Positions 32,054 to 42,187 are shown, counted from the stretch's first letter. The stretch is DNA of 64,000 nucleotides from Shewanella pealeana ATCC 700345 (GCF_000018285.1 NC_009901.1:4215001-4279000); one strand, 5' to 3'. A program made the numbers and translations. Notes: generated from the sequence alone by a model not told the origin.

Positions 32054-34912
32054 TTATGAGCCACCTAAGATCGCTTGATAGATCTCTATGACTCGTTGAG
32101 TATGGAGCTTAACCGCTTCTACCGGCAACACGGTTCTCTTCTCTTGCAGTACTAATCGATGGTTTTCATCACGTAGGTGGCAGTAGGCTTGAGTCAGTGC
32201 CTGAGCGCTATCAAGCGGTAGCAGTTCAAGCTCAGCAAGCTCAGCGAAGATCCTCACATTATCAGACCAAAAAGACAGGGCCTTGTGCTCACTGGCGTTG
32301 GCTAAGACCAAGTACTGGGCAATAAACTCTATATCGGCAATGCCTCCACTGCTCTGCTTAAGATCGAACATATTTTCTTCGACTCTTAATAGATGATCGC
32401 GCATCTTAACCCGCATCTCTCTGACATCTTTGGCCAAAGCCTCTGTATCACGCGGGCTTTCAAGCACCTCGGCCCTAAGCTCATTGAATCGACTGGAGAG
32501 TGACATGTCACCAAACATAAAGCGCGCCCTAACTAAGGCTTGATGCTCCCATGTCCAGGCTTCATCTCGTTGATACTCGCCGAAGCGTTCAATCTCGCTC
32601 ACCAATAACCCCGACGCACCCGATGGCCGCAGGCGCATATCGACTTCATACAATTCACCTGAGTTAGTGCGGGTCGAGAAAAAGTGCAATATACGCTGGG
32701 CAAGCTTTAGGTAAAAGTGTCCGATATCTATGGCTCTATCGCCATTGGTCTGCCCGGCCTGACTGCCGTTATGCAAAAACACTAAGTCGAGATCTGAGCC
32801 GTAACCTAGCTCGATGCCGCCTGCCTTGCCGTAGCCGACAACCGCAAAACCCATCTCATTATCTTTAAGGTTTTCAGGTACGCCATGGCGAGCACTCACC
32901 TGCGCCCACGCCTGATGAACCACCTGTTCGATAATCGCTTCGGCTAAGTAGGTTAAGTGATCGCTCACCTCCATCACTGGCAGTACTCCAGTGACATCGG
33001 CAGCGGCTATCTTTAGCTGCTGCGACAATTTAAATTGGCGTAGCGCTTCCATCTGCTGTTCTAAATCATCTTCTGGTACGCGTAGCAGGTACTGACGAAG
33101 CTCGCTGCCGTAGTCATCTAATGATGTGGTGTCATACAGCTGGGCTGGGTCTATCAGCTCATCGAGCAGCATGGGGAATTTTGCCAGCTGCAGGGCAATC
33201 CATGGGCTAGCAAGACACAGGCTAACCAGCTGCTGCCTCGCGCCAGGGTTTTCACACAAGAGCTCAAGGTAAGTGGTGCGAGTCAGAATTTGATCGAGCA
33301 CTTTAGAGACTTGCTCAAACGCTTTAGAGGGATGGGGAAGATTGGTAAATTCGCACAGCAGCTTAGGCATGAGTTTATCTAAGGTTTCGCGCCCTCTTGG
33401 ACCAATGGTGCGACGCACCACAGTTTCGTGCCAGCGGTTAAGCAGCGGCCACAGCTTTTCATCCTCAATCCCCTGCTCTTCTAGAATTGAGAGCGCATGC
33501 TCATCTTCATAAGCGTTCCATAAATGCTGAGTCCAGGTCTCGTTCTGATCATCAACAATATTGCCGCCAACGGTTTCCAGAAAATGGCTGTGGATCTGTC
33601 TCATCGCCGTCTCTATCTGTTGACGTAGATCCATCTCAGAATCAGCACTGAGGGCGTGGCAGAGGCGTTGCCAGTTGAGCTCATCACTTGGTAAGGTTTG
33701 CGTCTGTTCATCGTTAATGGCCTGCAGTAGGTTCTCTACGCGGCGCAGCAAGACATAGCTTTTCTTTAGCTCATCCACAGCCAAGTATTCCAGCTGACCT
33801 AACTGATACAAGGTATCTATTGCGGCAAAAAGACTCTGCTGACGCAATGCGGGCTCACGGCCACCACGAATTAACTGAAAACTTTGCACCACAAACTCGA
33901 CCTCGCGAATACCGCCGGCGCCGAGTTTAATATTGTCGGTAAGCTTTCTGCGACGCACCTCTTGGGTGATCAGTCCCTTCATCTTTCGCAGTGACTCGAT
34001 GGCCGAAAAATCTAAGTAGCGCCGGTAAACAAAGGGTCTGAGCAGATCGTGTAACTCATCTGAATCCGATGTCCAAGGGCCGAGTGCTCGCGCCTTTACC
34101 ATGGCGTAACGCTCCCAGTCACGCCCCTGCTCTTGGTAATAATCCTCAAGACCACTGAAACTCACCACCAAGGGCCCGCTTTCACCGTATGGGCGAAGGC
34201 GCATATCGACCCGATACACAAATCCATCGACCGTGACCTGATTTAATAGATTCACTAGACGCTGCCCCATGCGAATAAAGAACTGCTGGTTCTCTATCGA
34301 ACGGCGTCCACCAACGGTTTCTCCGTGTTCTGGGAAGGTAAAGATAAGATCGATATCGGAAGAGAAGTTAAGCTCACGCCCGCCAAGCTTGCCCATACCT
34401 AAGATCAGCAACTTTTGTGGCTTTCCTTGGCTATCGGTTGGCGTGCCTTGCTGCGCGCACATCTCGTGATATAACCAGTCTCGTCCAGCAATGACTAGTG
34501 CCTCTGCTAGGGCCGACAGGTCTAATAAGGATTCTTCTAATACGCTGTAATTAAAGAAGTCACGCCAAGCTATGCGCACCATCTGTCGGTTACGATATTG
34601 ACGTAATACTCGTTTTGCCTGTTCTTCATCGCTGATCGATTCAAGTTGCTCTGCAAGCTCATGCTCAAACTCTAGACGTTCGATATTCTCGAGCTCTGAA
34701 GCGAAGAGTGCGGGGATCCATTGAGCATGTCGACACAACTGAGTGGCAATAAAATCACTTAATGCAAATGCCTGTTTTAATTCCTGTTGCTGCTCTTCGG
34801 TGAGTGAGCTGACCACCTCGGCCGCAGTGTCATTGAGCCGCTGCCAATATCGTTCTGCAGCCGCAGCCATTTGCGTGCTGACAGGCTGATTATCCAGTGA
34901 AGCCGTGCGCAT
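32054..34912 (-). CDS. glnE: Bifunctional glutamine synthetase adenylyltransferase/deadenylylase
   Basis: 952 residues from ATG 34912, chosen because GGGA lies 6 bases upstream; the frame opens at a TTG 15 bp earlier. Two nucleotidyltransferase domains are visible: [20 protein letters not shown] near residue 175 (deadenylylase half) and [20 protein letters not shown] near 690 (adenylylating half), each with the G-x-DxD metal motif and linked by helical regions. Length is standard. The enzyme adds or removes AMP on glutamine synthetase in answer to PII and glutamine, controlling nitrogen assimilation. The gene is monocistronic here. A GACATATTATGTC palindrome lies 26 bp upstream of the start. 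Confidence 0.96.
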   Translation of the reverse strand: MRTASLDNQPVSTQMAAAAERYWQRLNDTAAEVVSSLTEEQQQELKQAFALSDFIATQLCRHAQWIPALFASELENIERLEFEHELAEQLESISDEEQAKRVLRQYRNRQMVRIAWRDFFNYSVLEESLLDLSALAEALVIAGRDWLYHEMCAQQGTPTDSQGKPQKLLILGMGKLGGRELNFSSDIDLIFTFPEHGETVGGRRSIENQQFFIRMGQRLVNLLNQVTVDGFVYRVDMRLRPYGESGPLVVSFSGLEDYYQEQGRDWERYAMVKARALGPWTSDSDELHDLLRPFVYRRYLDFSAIESLRKMKGLITQEVRRRKLTDNIKLGAGGIREVEFVVQSFQLIRGGREPALRQQSLFAAIDTLYQLGQLEYLAVDELKKSYVLLRRVENLLQAINDEQTQTLPSDELNWQRLCHALSADSEMDLRQQIETAMRQIHSHFLETVGGNIVDDQNETWTQHLWNAYEDEHALSILEEQGIEDEKLWPLLNRWHETVVRRTIGPRGRETLDKLMPKLLCEFTNLPHPSKAFEQVSKVLDQILTRTTYLELLCENPGARQQLVSLCLASPWIALQLAKFPMLLDELIDPAQLYDTTSLDDYGSELRQYLLRVPEDDLEQQMEALRQFKLSQQLKIAAADVTGVLPVMEVSDHLTYLAEAIIEQVVHQAWAQVSARHGVPENLKDNEMGFAVVGYGKAGGIELGYGSDLDLVFLHNGSQAGQTNGDRAIDIGHFYLKLAQRILHFFSTRTNSGELYEVDMRLRPSGASGLLVSEIERFGEYQRDEAWTWEHQALVRARFMFGDMSLSSRFNELRAEVLESPRDTEALAKDVREMRVKMRDHLLRVEENMFDLKQSSGGIADIEFIAQYLVLANASEHKALSFWSDNVRIFAELAELELLPLDSAQALTQAYCHLRDENHRLVLQEKRTVLPVEAVKLHTQRVIEIYQAILGGS

Positions 34913-34937
34913 AATAATCCCTAACAATTTAGTGCAT

Positions 34938-34952
34938 CGACATATTATGTCG
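34938..34952. promoter_or_regulatory. Palindrome CGACATATTATGTCG between glnE and the lipoprotein gene
   Basis: A 15-bp near-perfect palindrome, the same core as two sites before yjfI at 39001 and 39035. It lies directly upstream of glnE and about 300 bp from the divergent lipoprotein gene. A common repressor or activator is inferred; which gene it serves here is unclear. Confidence 0.55.
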
Positions 34953-35253
34953 TTAATGATATAGATAGAGCGTAACCAATTGTGAGCAGCTTTGGTCGAG
35001 GATGTTGGCTAGTTGAGTCATTTGTCTCTAACTGAGCCATGAAAACAGGATCCTTGCTATTTTTATGCTCTAATAGGCAATACTATACTAAATGCGCTAA
35101 AACCAAATAATTTCTCTTGAGAATTCAATGTTTCAGCAAGTGAAAACTGGTTTAATGAGCTAAGATAGCAACAGCATTTTAGGCCAAGATATCCTGGTGT
35201 TGTGTAATATAGGTTTGGCCACTTTGAGTAAAATAACCGAATTTGGAGAAACT

Positions 35254-36213
35254 ATGGCAGGAATGCTAATCCGCGTTCTCACCGTCTTAATGGTATTCGC
35301 CCTCGCAGGATGTGGCGATGATAGACCAGAGCAAATTGCTAAGTATCAGCAGCTCACTCAGCAACGCTTAGATACTCTTAGCACTATGCTTAATGACGGT
35401 CAGGTACGTAACGCTAATTTGCTCAAACAATACGTACAAGTATTGGAGAAGCAAAAGCCCGACTTAAGCCCTTTGCTTAATGAGTTGGCTATGGACGCAA
35501 CTAATCGCGGACCTATGTTTACCTCGCTCACGCGGCGCTTAACCGATACCCAGAATCCGGCTAACTATATCGATCTCGATCAGCAATTGGCCGAAGTCGA
35601 AAACCTGTATCAAGCCGCAGACCCAAGTTTATACAACGATATGTTGTCTGATCCACTTAACGTGGTTGCCGACATGTCTGACGGGGCTCTGGCGCGAGTT
35701 AACTCCATTAGCCGTGAAGCCGCTGCTCTAGCCAATGGCGCGGAAGACTTTGGTGCGGGCAGTCAGCTTGTTGGTAATCCCTCTTACGGTAGCTGGCAGA
35801 CAGGCTCTAATGGCATGTCATTTTGGGCTTGGTATGGCATGTACTCCATGTTCTCAAATCTGACCCGTGGCCCAATTGGCTATGACAGATGGTCGAGCCG
35901 TCGTAACTACAGTTACTACAACGATGTGGGACGCTACCGCTATACCTCGCCTAAGCAAGCTCGCGCGCAAACACAAACCTATGAGCGCACTAAGAAGCAG
36001 TTTAGTTCTCAAGGACGTAAGTTTGATAGCCCGTATGCTAAGTCGCGCACAGGCTCAACCAGTCTTTCGAGACAGAGTAGTAGTACCCCAAAAGCCAGTT
36101 CAACAGGACGCACTGCGAGCAGTAAAAGCAAGTTCCGCTCTAACTACTCCAAGGACAGCAGCTTCCGTAATTCCAGCAGTCGTACCACTCGCGGTGTTCG
36201 CCGAGGCAAATAA
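35254..36213 (+). CDS. Predicted lipoprotein of the envelope-stress cluster
   Basis: 319 residues from ATG 35254, which has GGAGA upstream; an in-frame start at 35197 gives no signal peptide at the N-terminus. The leader MLIRVLTVLMVFALAGC is a type II signal with lipobox LAGC. The middle is helical; residues 190-230 are Trp/Tyr/Gly-rich (SFWAWYGMYSMFSNL). The last 90 residues are Ser/Arg/Lys-rich and disordered. It stands 13 bp before the DUF350 gene, so they are co-transcribed. Lipoproteins of this kind accompany DUF350 genes in PspA/YjfJ clusters. Precise function is unknown. Confidence 0.82.
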   Translation: MAGMLIRVLTVLMVFALAGCGDDRPEQIAKYQQLTQQRLDTLSTMLNDGQVRNANLLKQYVQVLEKQKPDLSPLLNELAMDATNRGPMFTSLTRRLTDTQNPANYIDLDQQLAEVENLYQAADPSLYNDMLSDPLNVVADMSDGALARVNSISREAAALANGAEDFGAGSQLVGNPSYGSWQTGSNGMSFWAWYGMYSMFSNLTRGPIGYDRWSSRRNYSYYNDVGRYRYTSPKQARAQTQTYERTKKQFSSQGRKFDSPYAKSRTGSTSLSRQSSSTPKASSTGRTASSKSKFRSNYSKDSSFRNSSSRTTRGVRRGK

Positions 36214-36226
36214 TTAAGGAACCCTT

Positions 36227-37126
36227 ATGACATTTTTAGAAAACTACGGCCTCACTCCAGATTTGATGATTATTCTATTCATCGATATCACTATTGCCGT
36301 GCTGCTACTGACATTAATGCGCTACCTGCAAGGGTGGACGGTAAAGGTCGATAGCCGCCATGAACTGGCTGAAAACGATAACTTTGCCTTCGGTATTAGC
36401 ACCGCGGGTGCCGTGATGGCGTTGGGTATCGTGTTAACTGGCGCGATTACCGGTGAAGCCGCTGAGTCGTACTTAGTCGAGGCTATAGGCATGACAGCCT
36501 ACGGCTTATTTGGTCTAATATTGATTAAACTCGGTCGTTTCCTACACGATAAAATTGCACTTAATAATATCGATAAAAACGCGCTAATTATTAAGGGCAA
36601 CCTCTCGGTCGCCATCGTCGATGCCACAGCCGCGATCGCCACCGCAATCATCATCCGCTCGGTATTAATGTGGGCTGAAGACCTTACCGTCTACACCTTT
36701 ATCGCCATCTTTAGTGCCTTTGCGATTTCACAGCTAATGTTAGTGTTACTGACGCGTGGCCGTGAGAACCGCTACGCCAAGCGTAACCAAGGTGCATCGA
36801 TGCAAAAAGCGATTGCTGAAGGCCATGTTGCGCTAGCGATCCGCCATAGCGGCTATATGCTTGCCATGGCCTTTAGCTTCAATGCCGCGAGTCACTTCAT
36901 CATCTTTGATCCACAAGCCTACGTGGCTAACTTGATCGGCTGGCTGATCTTCTCAGTGGTAATGCTACTTTCTCTATCGCTACTTATCACCTTGGTCAAG
37001 AAACTGGTACTGGCCAAGATTAACCTGTGTGAAGAAGTCGAGAAACAACACAACATAGGTTTAGCCTTCGTCGAGGTCGCAATTAGCGTCTCTATCGCGA
37101 TAATCTTGGCAGCCTTGATGGCCTAA
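36227..37126 (+). CDS. DUF350 integral membrane protein (YjfL-like)
   Basis: 299 residues, about eight membrane segments arranged as two similar halves, each like a DUF350 unit (FGISTAGAVMALGIVLTGAI; VALAIRHSGYMLAMAFSF). DUF350 proteins such as YjfL sit in the inner membrane beside PspA-like and DUF2170/DUF2491 genes. The gene follows the lipoprotein by 13 bp with AAGGAA before ATG and ends at a strong terminator. Role in membrane stress is inferred from the cluster. Confidence 0.88.
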   Translation: MTFLENYGLTPDLMIILFIDITIAVLLLTLMRYLQGWTVKVDSRHELAENDNFAFGISTAGAVMALGIVLTGAITGEAAESYLVEAIGMTAYGLFGLILIKLGRFLHDKIALNNIDKNALIIKGNLSVAIVDATAAIATAIIIRSVLMWAEDLTVYTFIAIFSAFAISQLMLVLLTRGRENRYAKRNQGASMQKAIAEGHVALAIRHSGYMLAMAFSFNAASHFIIFDPQAYVANLIGWLIFSVVMLLSLSLLITLVKKLVLAKINLCEEVEKQHNIGLAFVEVAISVSIAIILAALMA

Positions 37127-37136
37127 GCAGAATAAT

Positions 37137-37164
37137 AAAGGGAGCGCTTAATACGCTCCCTTTT
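37137..37164 (+). terminator. Terminator after the DUF350 gene
   Basis: GGGAGCG (37140-37146) pairs with CGCTCCC (37154-37160), with flanking A and T runs. It separates the lipoprotein-DUF350 pair from the aminopropyltransferase gene. Confidence 0.8.
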
Positions 37165-37241
37165 CTATTACTTATTTCGTCATCATCCATTAAAACGATC
37201 TCTCACAAAACCATCTCTAATAAATAAGCAACTGACACCCA

Positions 37242-38969
37242 ATGCAAACCGACTCAAATAACTCCACCACCGAATCTAGCAACCCAACCATAGAATCAGG
37301 CAAATTAGGCTGGTTCGATGATGTGCTTCTGCTTGGCATCATGGCCGTGCTCGCTGGATGCGGCCTTATCTATGAGTATCTACTCTCTCATTATGCCGGA
37401 CGCATTCTAGGCGCCCTCGAAGCTGCTATTTACACCATGATAGGTCTGATGATCGTATCCATGGGGCTCGGCGCCTTTGCCGCCCGCAAAATTCGCTGCG
37501 CCTTTACTGGCTTTGCCGTGTTGGAACTTTGCGTCGCGCTTTGTGGATCGCTAGCAATCTTAATTACTGCAGCCGTTATCGGCTTTGGCCAGCAGCTTCC
37601 CCTTGTTATCGCCAATACTCTTGGCCTACCTGCGGATCAACTGCCTGATGGTGGTTTTATTGGCACCTTGCAAAAGCTCAGTGAATATTTGCCTTATGTG
37701 TGGGGCGTGCTACTAGGCCTGATGATAGGCATGGAGATCCCACTGATCGCACGCGTGCGCCAAGCACTATCAGAGGCGCACTTAATGCACAACGCTGGCA
37801 CCATCTATGGCGCTGATTATGTCGGTGCGGGTATCGGCGCTGCCATTTGGGTTGGTTTTATGTTGGCAATTGATATTCAGCTAGCGGCGGCGCTGACTGC
37901 CAGTTTTAATTTGTTAGCCGGCTTTATCTTTATTTGGCGCTTCTGGCATCAAATTCGCCATGTAAAACTGCTCCTCGTTGGCCACTTTATCGCAACGGGG
38001 ATCTTAGTGTTATTGGCGCTACACGGGCCATCATGGGAACAGAGCTTTAATAACCTGCTCTATAAAGACAAGGTGGTTTATGCCAAGGCGACTCGCTTTC
38101 AACAGCTGACCTTTACTGAGCGTCTTAGAGGCAACGGTCTTGGCCCTGTGCATTCGCTGTATATCAACGGACGATTGCAGTTCTCCAGTAGCGATGAGCA
38201 TATCTATCACTCTTTCTTGGTACACCCGACCATGGCGGCTAGCGCACGTCACGACAAGGTGTTAATCATTGGCGGCGGCGATGGCTTAGGACTTACCCAA
38301 GTGTTGCAATGGCAACCAGAGCAGGTGACGCTAATGGATCTTGATAAGGAACTGGTTGAGCTGTTTAAGCAACCCGCTAGCGATATGCCCGATCATTTAA
38401 GCCGAGCACTACTCGCACTCAACCAAGATGCGCTAAACGACCCTCGAGTAAGAATTATGTATGAGGATGCCTTTAACGGAGTTGATAAGTTATTAGCTAA
38501 GGAAGAGAAGTTCGATGTCATTATTGTCGATCTGCCCGACCCGAGTCATCCAGATCTTAACAAGCTGTATTCCGATGCCTTCTATTTAAAGCTCAAGGAA
38601 CTAATGAGTAATGACGCTGCCTTAACCATACAGTCGACGTCACCTTATCACGCCCCTAACGCCTTTATTTCGGTAGGTAAGACCTTGGAGCTTGCTGGCT
38701 TTAGAGTCGATCAGTACCACCATAACGTACCCAGTTTTGGTGAATGGGGCTGGAGCATTGCTACCTTAGGTGGAAAAAGTGCCCGCACTAGGCTACAAAG
38801 TCTGCAGCAGCTGCCTGTCGATGACCCTTGGTTAACTCCAGGTCTAATCCATGCAGCCTTTGAGTTTCCGGGGAATTTTTACCAGAACAAAGCAGAAATT
38901 AAGCCCAATGTTTTAGGTTCAAGCCAGCTGTATCAATATCATCAGCAGGCTTGGTTAGAAAATCAGTAG
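37242..38969 (+). CDS. Membrane-bound polyamine aminopropyltransferase (spermidine synthase-like)
   Basis: 575 residues. The N-terminal 250 residues contain about seven membrane helices. The C-terminal domain is a spermidine-synthase Rossmann domain: LYINGRLQFSSSDEHIYHS, then LIIGGGDGLGLTQVL near residue 345 (SAM-binding loop) and VIIVDLPDPSHPDLNKLYS near 425. The enzyme would transfer aminopropyl groups from decarboxylated S-adenosylmethionine. Substrate is unknown. This fusion class is a regular neighbour of YjfJ/PspA and DUF350 genes. No ribosome-binding site of good quality is visible at the chosen start, and the first 25 residues are polar, so a start further in is possible. Confidence 0.88.
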   Translation: MQTDSNNSTTESSNPTIESGKLGWFDDVLLLGIMAVLAGCGLIYEYLLSHYAGRILGALEAAIYTMIGLMIVSMGLGAFAARKIRCAFTGFAVLELCVALCGSLAILITAAVIGFGQQLPLVIANTLGLPADQLPDGGFIGTLQKLSEYLPYVWGVLLGLMIGMEIPLIARVRQALSEAHLMHNAGTIYGADYVGAGIGAAIWVGFMLAIDIQLAAALTASFNLLAGFIFIWRFWHQIRHVKLLLVGHFIATGILVLLALHGPSWEQSFNNLLYKDKVVYAKATRFQQLTFTERLRGNGLGPVHSLYINGRLQFSSSDEHIYHSFLVHPTMAASARHDKVLIIGGGDGLGLTQVLQWQPEQVTLMDLDKELVELFKQPASDMPDHLSRALLALNQDALNDPRVRIMYEDAFNGVDKLLAKEEKFDVIIVDLPDPSHPDLNKLYSDAFYLKLKELMSNDAALTIQSTSPYHAPNAFISVGKTLELAGFRVDQYHHNVPSFGEWGWSIATLGGKSARTRLQSLQQLPVDDPWLTPGLIHAAFEFPGNFYQNKAEIKPNVLGSSQLYQYHQQAWLENQ

Positions 38970-39000
38970 AGTTTATTTTTGAATCGTAAAGATAGCCCTT

Positions 39001-39047
39001 GACATATTATGTCGTAGTGTTATCTTTAATCACAGACATAATATGTC
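39001..39047. promoter_or_regulatory. Two GACATAWTATGTC palindromes upstream of yjfI
   Basis: GACATATTATGTC (39001-39013) and GACATAATATGTC (39035-39047) lie 34 bp apart, near three helical turns, ahead of the yjfI start at 39061. The spacing and repetition suit a dimeric regulator. The same core occurs at 34938. Confidence 0.65.
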
Positions 39048-39060
39048 AATAAGGACAAAT

Positions 39061-39474
39061 ATGAATATCCACACAATTGCCAACCACCTAAATGAACTTG
39101 GCGACAACAGCCATACTGGCTTTCAATTTGATTGTTATCCAATTAATGGTGACGTGGAAGTCTTACAAGTTAACGTAGTTGGTCGTGAAGAGATCCCGGT
39201 ATTTGTATCGGTCACGGACAACCAGATCCTTTGCATCAGTTATCTCTGGGGCGAGGATGAAGTAAATCAAGAACGTCGTAGCGAAATGTTTGAGACCATG
39301 TTGGAGCTCAACATTCCAATGCCACTGTCATCGTTTGCAAAAATTGACGATAAGTACGTGGTTTACGGCGCACTATCAGTGCACTCAAGCATGCAAGAGA
39401 TTGAGCAAGAGTTATCTGTTCTTTCTGACAACTGTCTCGAAGTTATCGACGAACTCGTCGACTACCTTAATTAA
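39061..39474 (+). CDS. yjfI: DUF2170 family protein (YjfI)
   Basis: 137 residues from ATG 39061, which follows AAGGA; the ATG at 39043 lies inside an operator palindrome and is rejected. The sequence (IANHLNELGDNSHTGFQFDC ... VPISSFAK-like MPLSSFAKIDDKYVVYGALS) matches DUF2170. Cytoplasmic, no membrane segment. It is the first gene of a three-gene operon yjfIJK, with intergenic gaps of 12 and 11 bp. It probably supports the PspA-like protein that follows. Function of the family is not established. Confidence 0.88.
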   Translation: MNIHTIANHLNELGDNSHTGFQFDCYPINGDVEVLQVNVVGREEIPVFVSVTDNQILCISYLWGEDEVNQERRSEMFETMLELNIPMPLSSFAKIDDKYVVYGALSVHSSMQEIEQELSVLSDNCLEVIDELVDYLN

Positions 39475-39486
39475 AGGAGCCACATT

Positions 39487-40176
39487 ATGGGCATTCTAAA
39501 CAAAATTCTTACGGCCTTCCGTGGCGGTGCTACTGAAGTTGGCCAAGGCATCGTTGATGCTAACTCTACACGTATTTTTGAACAAGAGATCCGTGATGCA
39601 GAGAAACACCTCACTAAGGCTAAGCGTGACTTAACTGAAGTGATGGCCAAAGAGATGCAAGCGAGCCGTGAAGTCGATCGCCTAAAGCGTTCAATTGCCG
39701 AGCACGAAGGCTACGTAACTCAAGCACTTGAGAAAGGTGACGAGCCGCTAGCACTTGAAGTGGCTGAAAAAATTGCTGAACTTGACCAAGAGCTTAACGA
39801 TCAACAGTCGGCAAATGATAGCTTCAGCGCACACGCTACACGCCTAAAAGAGCTAGTACGTAAAACTGAGCGTCAAGTGACTGATTACCAGCGTCAATTA
39901 ACTATGGTTAAAACCACTGAGAGCGTGCAGAAAGCGACGGCGACTATTACCGACTCATTTGCAGGCAGTAACTCTAAGTTACTTAATGCTAAAGATTCGC
40001 TAGAGCGTATCAAGGCTCGCCAGCAGTCATTTGATGACCGCCTAAAAGCCTCTGAAACGTTAGCTGAAGAGAACAGTGACAAGGCGCTGCACGACAAGCT
40101 AGCAGCAGCTGGTATTGGTGAGCAAAAGTCTAACGCTAACGCCGTACTTGACCGCATTAAAGCGCGTAAGGGCTAA
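39487..40176 (+). CDS. yjfJ: PspA/IM30-family protein (YjfJ)
   Basis: 229 residues, predicted almost wholly coiled coil, as in PspA and ESCRT-III-like IM30 proteins. The amphipathic N-terminus MGILNKILTAFRGGATEVG and the DANSTRIFEQEIRDAEKHL segment are characteristic. Members assemble on the inner membrane and maintain its integrity under stress. AAAGGAG precedes the start. Second gene of the operon with yjfI and yjfK. Confidence 0.93.
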   Translation: MGILNKILTAFRGGATEVGQGIVDANSTRIFEQEIRDAEKHLTKAKRDLTEVMAKEMQASREVDRLKRSIAEHEGYVTQALEKGDEPLALEVAEKIAELDQELNDQQSANDSFSAHATRLKELVRKTERQVTDYQRQLTMVKTTESVQKATATITDSFAGSNSKLLNAKDSLERIKARQQSFDDRLKASETLAEENSDKALHDKLAAAGIGEQKSNANAVLDRIKARKG

Positions 40177-40187
40177 AGGAGACTGAC

Positions 40188-40838
40188 GTGGGATTTCTAA
40201 GCAGCCTATTTGGCAAAAAAGAGGAACCTAAACGTCAACTCGACCACCCAACAAAACTCAACAAGGGAGATATGATCTCCCTTGATGACAGTTTTGCGCT
40301 GCCGCCACAACTTCGTGGTCAGCAGCTGCGAGTTGAAGCGGTGAACACCTATGAGTACCAGCGTAAACAACAGACTGAGTGGGTACTAAAGGGTCACAGT
40401 GGCGATGCCATTTTCCTCAGCCTTGATGAAGATGACGAAACCTATCTGGCTCTCTCGATTAAGATCAGCCGCGGTCAGGTCGAACAGTTCTTCGATCTCG
40501 ATCAGTTTAGCGATATCTTTGAAGAAGCTGGGAAAGCCGAGTTAGATACGCAAACTCTGTCACCAGACTTAAATGATTATGAACAGTGGTTATCGCCTCA
40601 TTATCATCAAGTGACGACTGGAAGTTTTGGTTATTTCCATCGTCAAGATTATCGTGGCTTAAGACCTCCCCAAGACGCCGAAGGTGCAACGGGTGAGCCG
40701 TTTGAGTCCTATCAACTGCTTGACGATGACGAAGACAAGGCTGTCGATGTTGAGGTCTATGAAAGCGGTGACACAGATGTAATGCTGACGCTCTATCGTC
40801 CCTTGTCCGATATCAGAGAATATTGGCCAGGCGCATAA
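40188..40838 (+). CDS. yjfK: DUF2491 family protein (YjfK)
   Basis: 216 residues from GTG 40188, preceded by AAAGGAG. The N-terminus MGFLSSLFGKKEEPKR is amphipathic, as in other YjfK proteins; the rest is acidic and beta-rich (DEDDETYLALSI, DDDEDKAVDVEVYESG). It carries the DUF2491 pattern near the C-terminus (VEVYESGDTDVMLTLYRPLS). Third gene of yjfIJK; a strong terminator follows. Function unknown, membrane-associated stress role inferred from context. Confidence 0.88.
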   Translation: MGFLSSLFGKKEEPKRQLDHPTKLNKGDMISLDDSFALPPQLRGQQLRVEAVNTYEYQRKQQTEWVLKGHSGDAIFLSLDEDDETYLALSIKISRGQVEQFFDLDQFSDIFEEAGKAELDTQTLSPDLNDYEQWLSPHYHQVTTGSFGYFHRQDYRGLRPPQDAEGATGEPFESYQLLDDDEDKAVDVEVYESGDTDVMLTLYRPLSDIREYWPGA

Positions 40839-40841
40839 ATT

Positions 40842-40875
40842 AATGGTTCTAGATGTAAATCTAGAACCATTTTTG
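40842..40875 (+). terminator. Terminator of yjfIJK
   Basis: AATGGTTCTAGAT and ATCTAGAACCATT form a 13-bp stem around a short loop, followed by a T run, immediately after yjfK. Confidence 0.88.
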
Positions 40876-40954
40876 TTTCAACTCCGATGAGTGGTAGCAT
40901 AGGAGAGATCCCGTAGCTTGTTAATACGGATTGGTAAATTTAGGTATCGCACGC

Positions 40955-41284
40955 ATGACCAAACAAACAAAGACCTTACCTGCACAGTGGCAACAGAACC
41001 AAAAAGCAGCCAAGGCGACACAAATTGCCTTCGATCTGGATGAAAAATTCCAATATGCTATTCGTAAAGCCGCGCTCGATGCAGGTGTAAGCCCATCGGA
41101 TCAGATCAGGGAAATACTTGGCTTAACTGTGACTAAACGCCCTAAGCGTCCTCGCCTTACTGTATCGCTCAGCCCGACTGATTATGAAATGTTGGCCGAG
41201 AAATATAACCTCTCTGCCGATCAGCAACTTGAAATTAAAAAGTATGTGTTAGATGATTTAATACAATTTAGTGCTGATAAATAG
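40955..41284 (+). CDS. Small conserved protein, possible DNA-binding, unknown
   Basis: 109 residues from ATG 40955; a TTG at 40931 is in frame. The sequence is basic and contains two short helical units. KFQYAIRKAALDAGVSPSDQIREILGL and LTVSLSPTDYEMLAEKYNL resemble ribbon-helix-helix-like segments, but no family is certain. It is a separate gene between the yjfK terminator and the K+ channel gene, 58 bp upstream of the latter, and may share a transcript with it. Confidence 0.65.
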   Translation: MTKQTKTLPAQWQQNQKAAKATQIAFDLDEKFQYAIRKAALDAGVSPSDQIREILGLTVTKRPKRPRLTVSLSPTDYEMLAEKYNLSADQQLEIKKYVLDDLIQFSADK

Positions 41285-41342
41285 GCACAAAACACGGTGC
41301 CAGATGGATATTAACTGGCGCCTCTAAAGATGGACCTAATCG

Positions 41343-42140
41343 ATGGCAAATAAAAAGCGCTGGCTACTTCAGCCTGAAACGCCCCCTACCCCGATTCAAC
41401 TTGCGATGATGTTACTGTCATTACTGTCGGTGATAGTGGTGCTAGTACTGACATTCGGTCGCGTCGATGGCGAAACCAAGCGCCTTTTGTTTATGATAGA
41501 TTTCAGTATCTGTCTTATCTTCATGTCTAACTTCTTTTTTGAACTGTTCAAAGCCAACGAAAAAGCCAGCTATTTAAAGCACCACTGGATAGATTTCGTC
41601 GCCAGTATTCCCGCCATTGAAGCCCTTAGAATGGCGCGTCTGTTCCAGATCCTACGAGTTATCCGTCTCATTCGCATGAGCCGCTCATTGATTGTTCCTA
41701 TGCTGAAACAGCGTAGGCAAGCGACGATAGCGAGCTTATTAGTTGCTCTCATCACCATTTTAACCTTTGCTTCAGTGCTAGTGCTGATTGTTGAGAGCGG
41801 CGTAGAAGGTGCCAATATCGATACCGCCGAGAGTGCAATTTGGTGGGCCTTAGTGACAATATCGACTGTAGGTTATGGTGATTATTACCCTGTGACGACA
41901 GCAGGCCATATCATAGGTGGTGTGGTGATTGTTTGTGGCGTCAGTTTCTTCGGTGTGATTTCAGGTTATATGGCATCGGTTTTTGTCGCGCCCGATGAAG
42001 CAGAGAAGCTCGATAGCCATACAGAAGAAATTCGCTCAGAGCTTAATACCAGCCTTGCGCGCATGGAGGCGAATCAAGAGAAGTTGATCGCCGAGCTCAA
42101 TGAGCTAAAACAAGCCATCGAAGATAAGAAGCCTGAATAA
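41343..42140 (+). CDS. Voltage-gated-type potassium channel
   Basis: 265 residues, six membrane segments. The S4-like helix RMARLFQILRVIRLIRMSRSL (near residue 100) carries a regular Arg spacing, and the pore loop reads TISTVGYGDYYPVT near residue 175, which is the K+-selectivity filter TVGYG. A C-terminal coiled coil (residues 225-262) follows. It conducts K+ across the inner membrane and would set membrane potential. Its closeness to the PspA-like stress cluster may reflect a shared role in envelope stress, but it could be independent. Confidence 0.92.
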   Translation: MANKKRWLLQPETPPTPIQLAMMLLSLLSVIVVLVLTFGRVDGETKRLLFMIDFSICLIFMSNFFFELFKANEKASYLKHHWIDFVASIPAIEALRMARLFQILRVIRLIRMSRSLIVPMLKQRRQATIASLLVALITILTFASVLVLIVESGVEGANIDTAESAIWWALVTISTVGYGDYYPVTTAGHIIGGVVIVCGVSFFGVISGYMASVFVAPDEAEKLDSHTEEIRSELNTSLARMEANQEKLIAELNELKQAIEDKKPE

Positions 42141-42187
42141 TTTAGGAAATCAGAAGCTGCTCCTGAATTTGTGTCTTTCTGAGTCTA

